Assembly (NCBI GenBank): GCA_934096025.1
Contig: CAKOLP010000059.1
Coordinates: forward strand, 1 to 6,233
Origin: an uncultured Bacilli bacterium
GTDB lineage: Bacteria; Bacillota_I; Bacilli_A; RF39; UBA660
Direction: 5' to 3'
Length of the DNA: 6,233 nucleotides
Under the pieces are notes generated by a model. The model saw only the letters and a list, made by a program, of their open reading frames with translations. It had not been told where the DNA came from and made no database searches. This document shows, in pieces, positions 5,423-6,233 of the stretch (positions are counted from its first letter, which is position 1; each line of letters starts with the position of its first letter). A program made the position numbers and the translations under genes.

Positions 5423-6233
5423 CACATCACCTCATCTAATCTATTATCAATAAATTTAATAAATCCATCACGATCTAATTTTAATTTACAACTATTTAAA
5501 GCTTTCAAAAATAGCTTAAATAATTTTTCGTAATCTATAATGTTTACTGAATTGTTGGAATTATTTAATGGAATAACTTTTGGATTACCACCATTATTCG
5601 TTAATATTTCTGGGCCAGCTTCTCCAACAATTGCTGTACCTTTTAGTAATTCTCCACCTGAAGCTAAATAAGCAATAGATTTAATCGTTGGAAAATCAAA
5701 TCCTTTACCAGCTAAGCTACCTAACCAATCCCAATTAGGCATTTTAATTTTATTAATACCGTTAATAATTTTATTTAGTCCACCAATCATCAAATTAATA
5801 GCTCCAATAATCGCATTTAAAGGTGCTACAACTATTGAATAAAGTAAATCAAATACACCTTTAAATATATTTTTTATACCCTCCCAGGCTTTTTTCCAAT
5901 CTCCAGTAAAAACACCCGTTATGAACATAATAATTCCTTTAAATATTTCTTTTACTGCATTAAAAACATTTTGAATATTTGCTAAAAAGGCATTTAATAC
6001 ATTTCCAAATGAACCAAATATTTCTGTAAAATCAATATTAAATATATTACCCACAAAATCAACAATATCACTAAAATAAGAAACTATATCATCTTTTAAA
6101 TTTGATGTCCAAGTACAAATATCTTCCCAATTCTTATAAATTATATAACCTAGTCCTACTACTGCAGCAACAACTGCAACTGATGCCGTATCTACCGAAA
6201 AGGCAACGGACATCGTGACAGACCTTGGCATGT
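5422..6233 (-). CDS. Tape measure protein, C-terminal part (5' end beyond window)
   Basis: The tape measure spans the tail lumen, sets tail length and enters the host envelope during DNA injection. About 270 C-terminal residues are visible; the frame is still open at the right edge, so this is a fragment. An ATG at 6231 is two bases from the edge and unlikely to be the true start. A hydrophobic segment (VAVVAAVVGLGYII) lies about 18 to 31 residues after that Met. It is followed by amphipathic helices, then GVFTGDWKKAWEGIKNIF (about 106 to 123), repeated APLNAIIGAINLMIGGLNKI, and MPNWDWLG (164 to 171). LASGGELL and VGEAGPEIL (202 to 210) come next. The GDWKxAWE and VGEAGPE motifs are highly typical of tape measure C-termini in Bacillota phages. 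The gene ends LDEVM, and its TGA shares a base with the Dit start. The last 50 to 60 bases at the window edge are markedly GC-richer than the rest. Confidence 0.92.
   Translation of the reverse strand, partial: MPRSVTMSVAFSVDTASVAVVAAVVGLGYIIYKNWEDICTWTSNLKDDIVSYFSDIVDFVGNIFNIDFTEIFGSFGNVLNAFLANIQNVFNAVKEIFKGIIMFITGVFTGDWKKAWEGIKNIFKGVFDLLYSIVVAPLNAIIGAINLMIGGLNKIINGINKIKMPNWDWLGSLAGKGFDFPTIKSIAYLASGGELLKGTAIVGEAGPEILTNNGGNPKVIPLNNSNNSVNIIDYEKLFKLFLKALNSCKLKLDRDGFIKFIDNRLDEVM
5426..5433 (-). promoter_or_regulatory. Ribosome binding site that decides the Dit start
   Basis: Minus-strand GAGGTGAT closely matches the consensus complementary to the 16S rRNA 3' end. It lies 3 bases from the ATG at 5422 (7 bases counted from GAGG) and abuts the alternative GTG at 5425, which is too close to use it. 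It is embedded in the final codons of the tape measure gene. Confidence 0.7.

Overview
This window is the distal-tail and lysis part of a tailed-phage (siphovirus-type) late operon, either a prophage or a free phage. The organism is an AT-rich Gram-positive-type bacterium of the low-GC Bacillota (Clostridia-like or related). The evidence is the base composition (about 30% GC or below by eye), strong GGAGG-type ribosome sites, the Dit/Tal tail-tip architecture of phages that infect Gram-positive hosts, and an M23 endolysin with a C-terminal peptidoglycan-binding domain. The host genus cannot be named from the sequence.

All supported genes lie on the minus strand, so the operon reads from right to left. 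It starts with the C-terminal end of the tape measure protein (cut by the right window edge). Next come the distal tail protein (Dit), the large tail-associated hub protein (Tal, Prophage_tail type) and a short gp10-like/collar baseplate protein. A single-pass membrane protein of unknown function, a three-helix holin, a very acidic 37-residue protein with a good ribosome site, and the endolysin follow. A strong rho-independent terminator at 73..21 closes the unit. About 180 bases between the endolysin stop and that hairpin hold no convincing gene.

The genes are packed very tightly. Three junctions are one-base stop/start overlaps (TGATG or TAATG), and the endolysin ribosome site sits inside the small acidic gene, so translation is probably coupled along the operon. 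The stop/start overlaps and ribosome sites also favour the internal ATG over the upstream GTG/TTG for Dit, Tal and the endolysin.

The first genes build the tail: the tape measure sets tail length, Dit links tube to tip, Tal forms the hub, and Tal's C-terminus and the collar-like protein are the best candidates for host contact. The later genes release progeny: the holin permeabilises the membrane so that the signal-less endolysin reaches the wall. I see no clear undescribed system here. The points most worth checking are the 37-residue acidic ORF, the 105-residue membrane protein of the lysis module, the unassigned Tal C-terminal domain, and an abrupt GC rise at the right edge of the tape measure gene.
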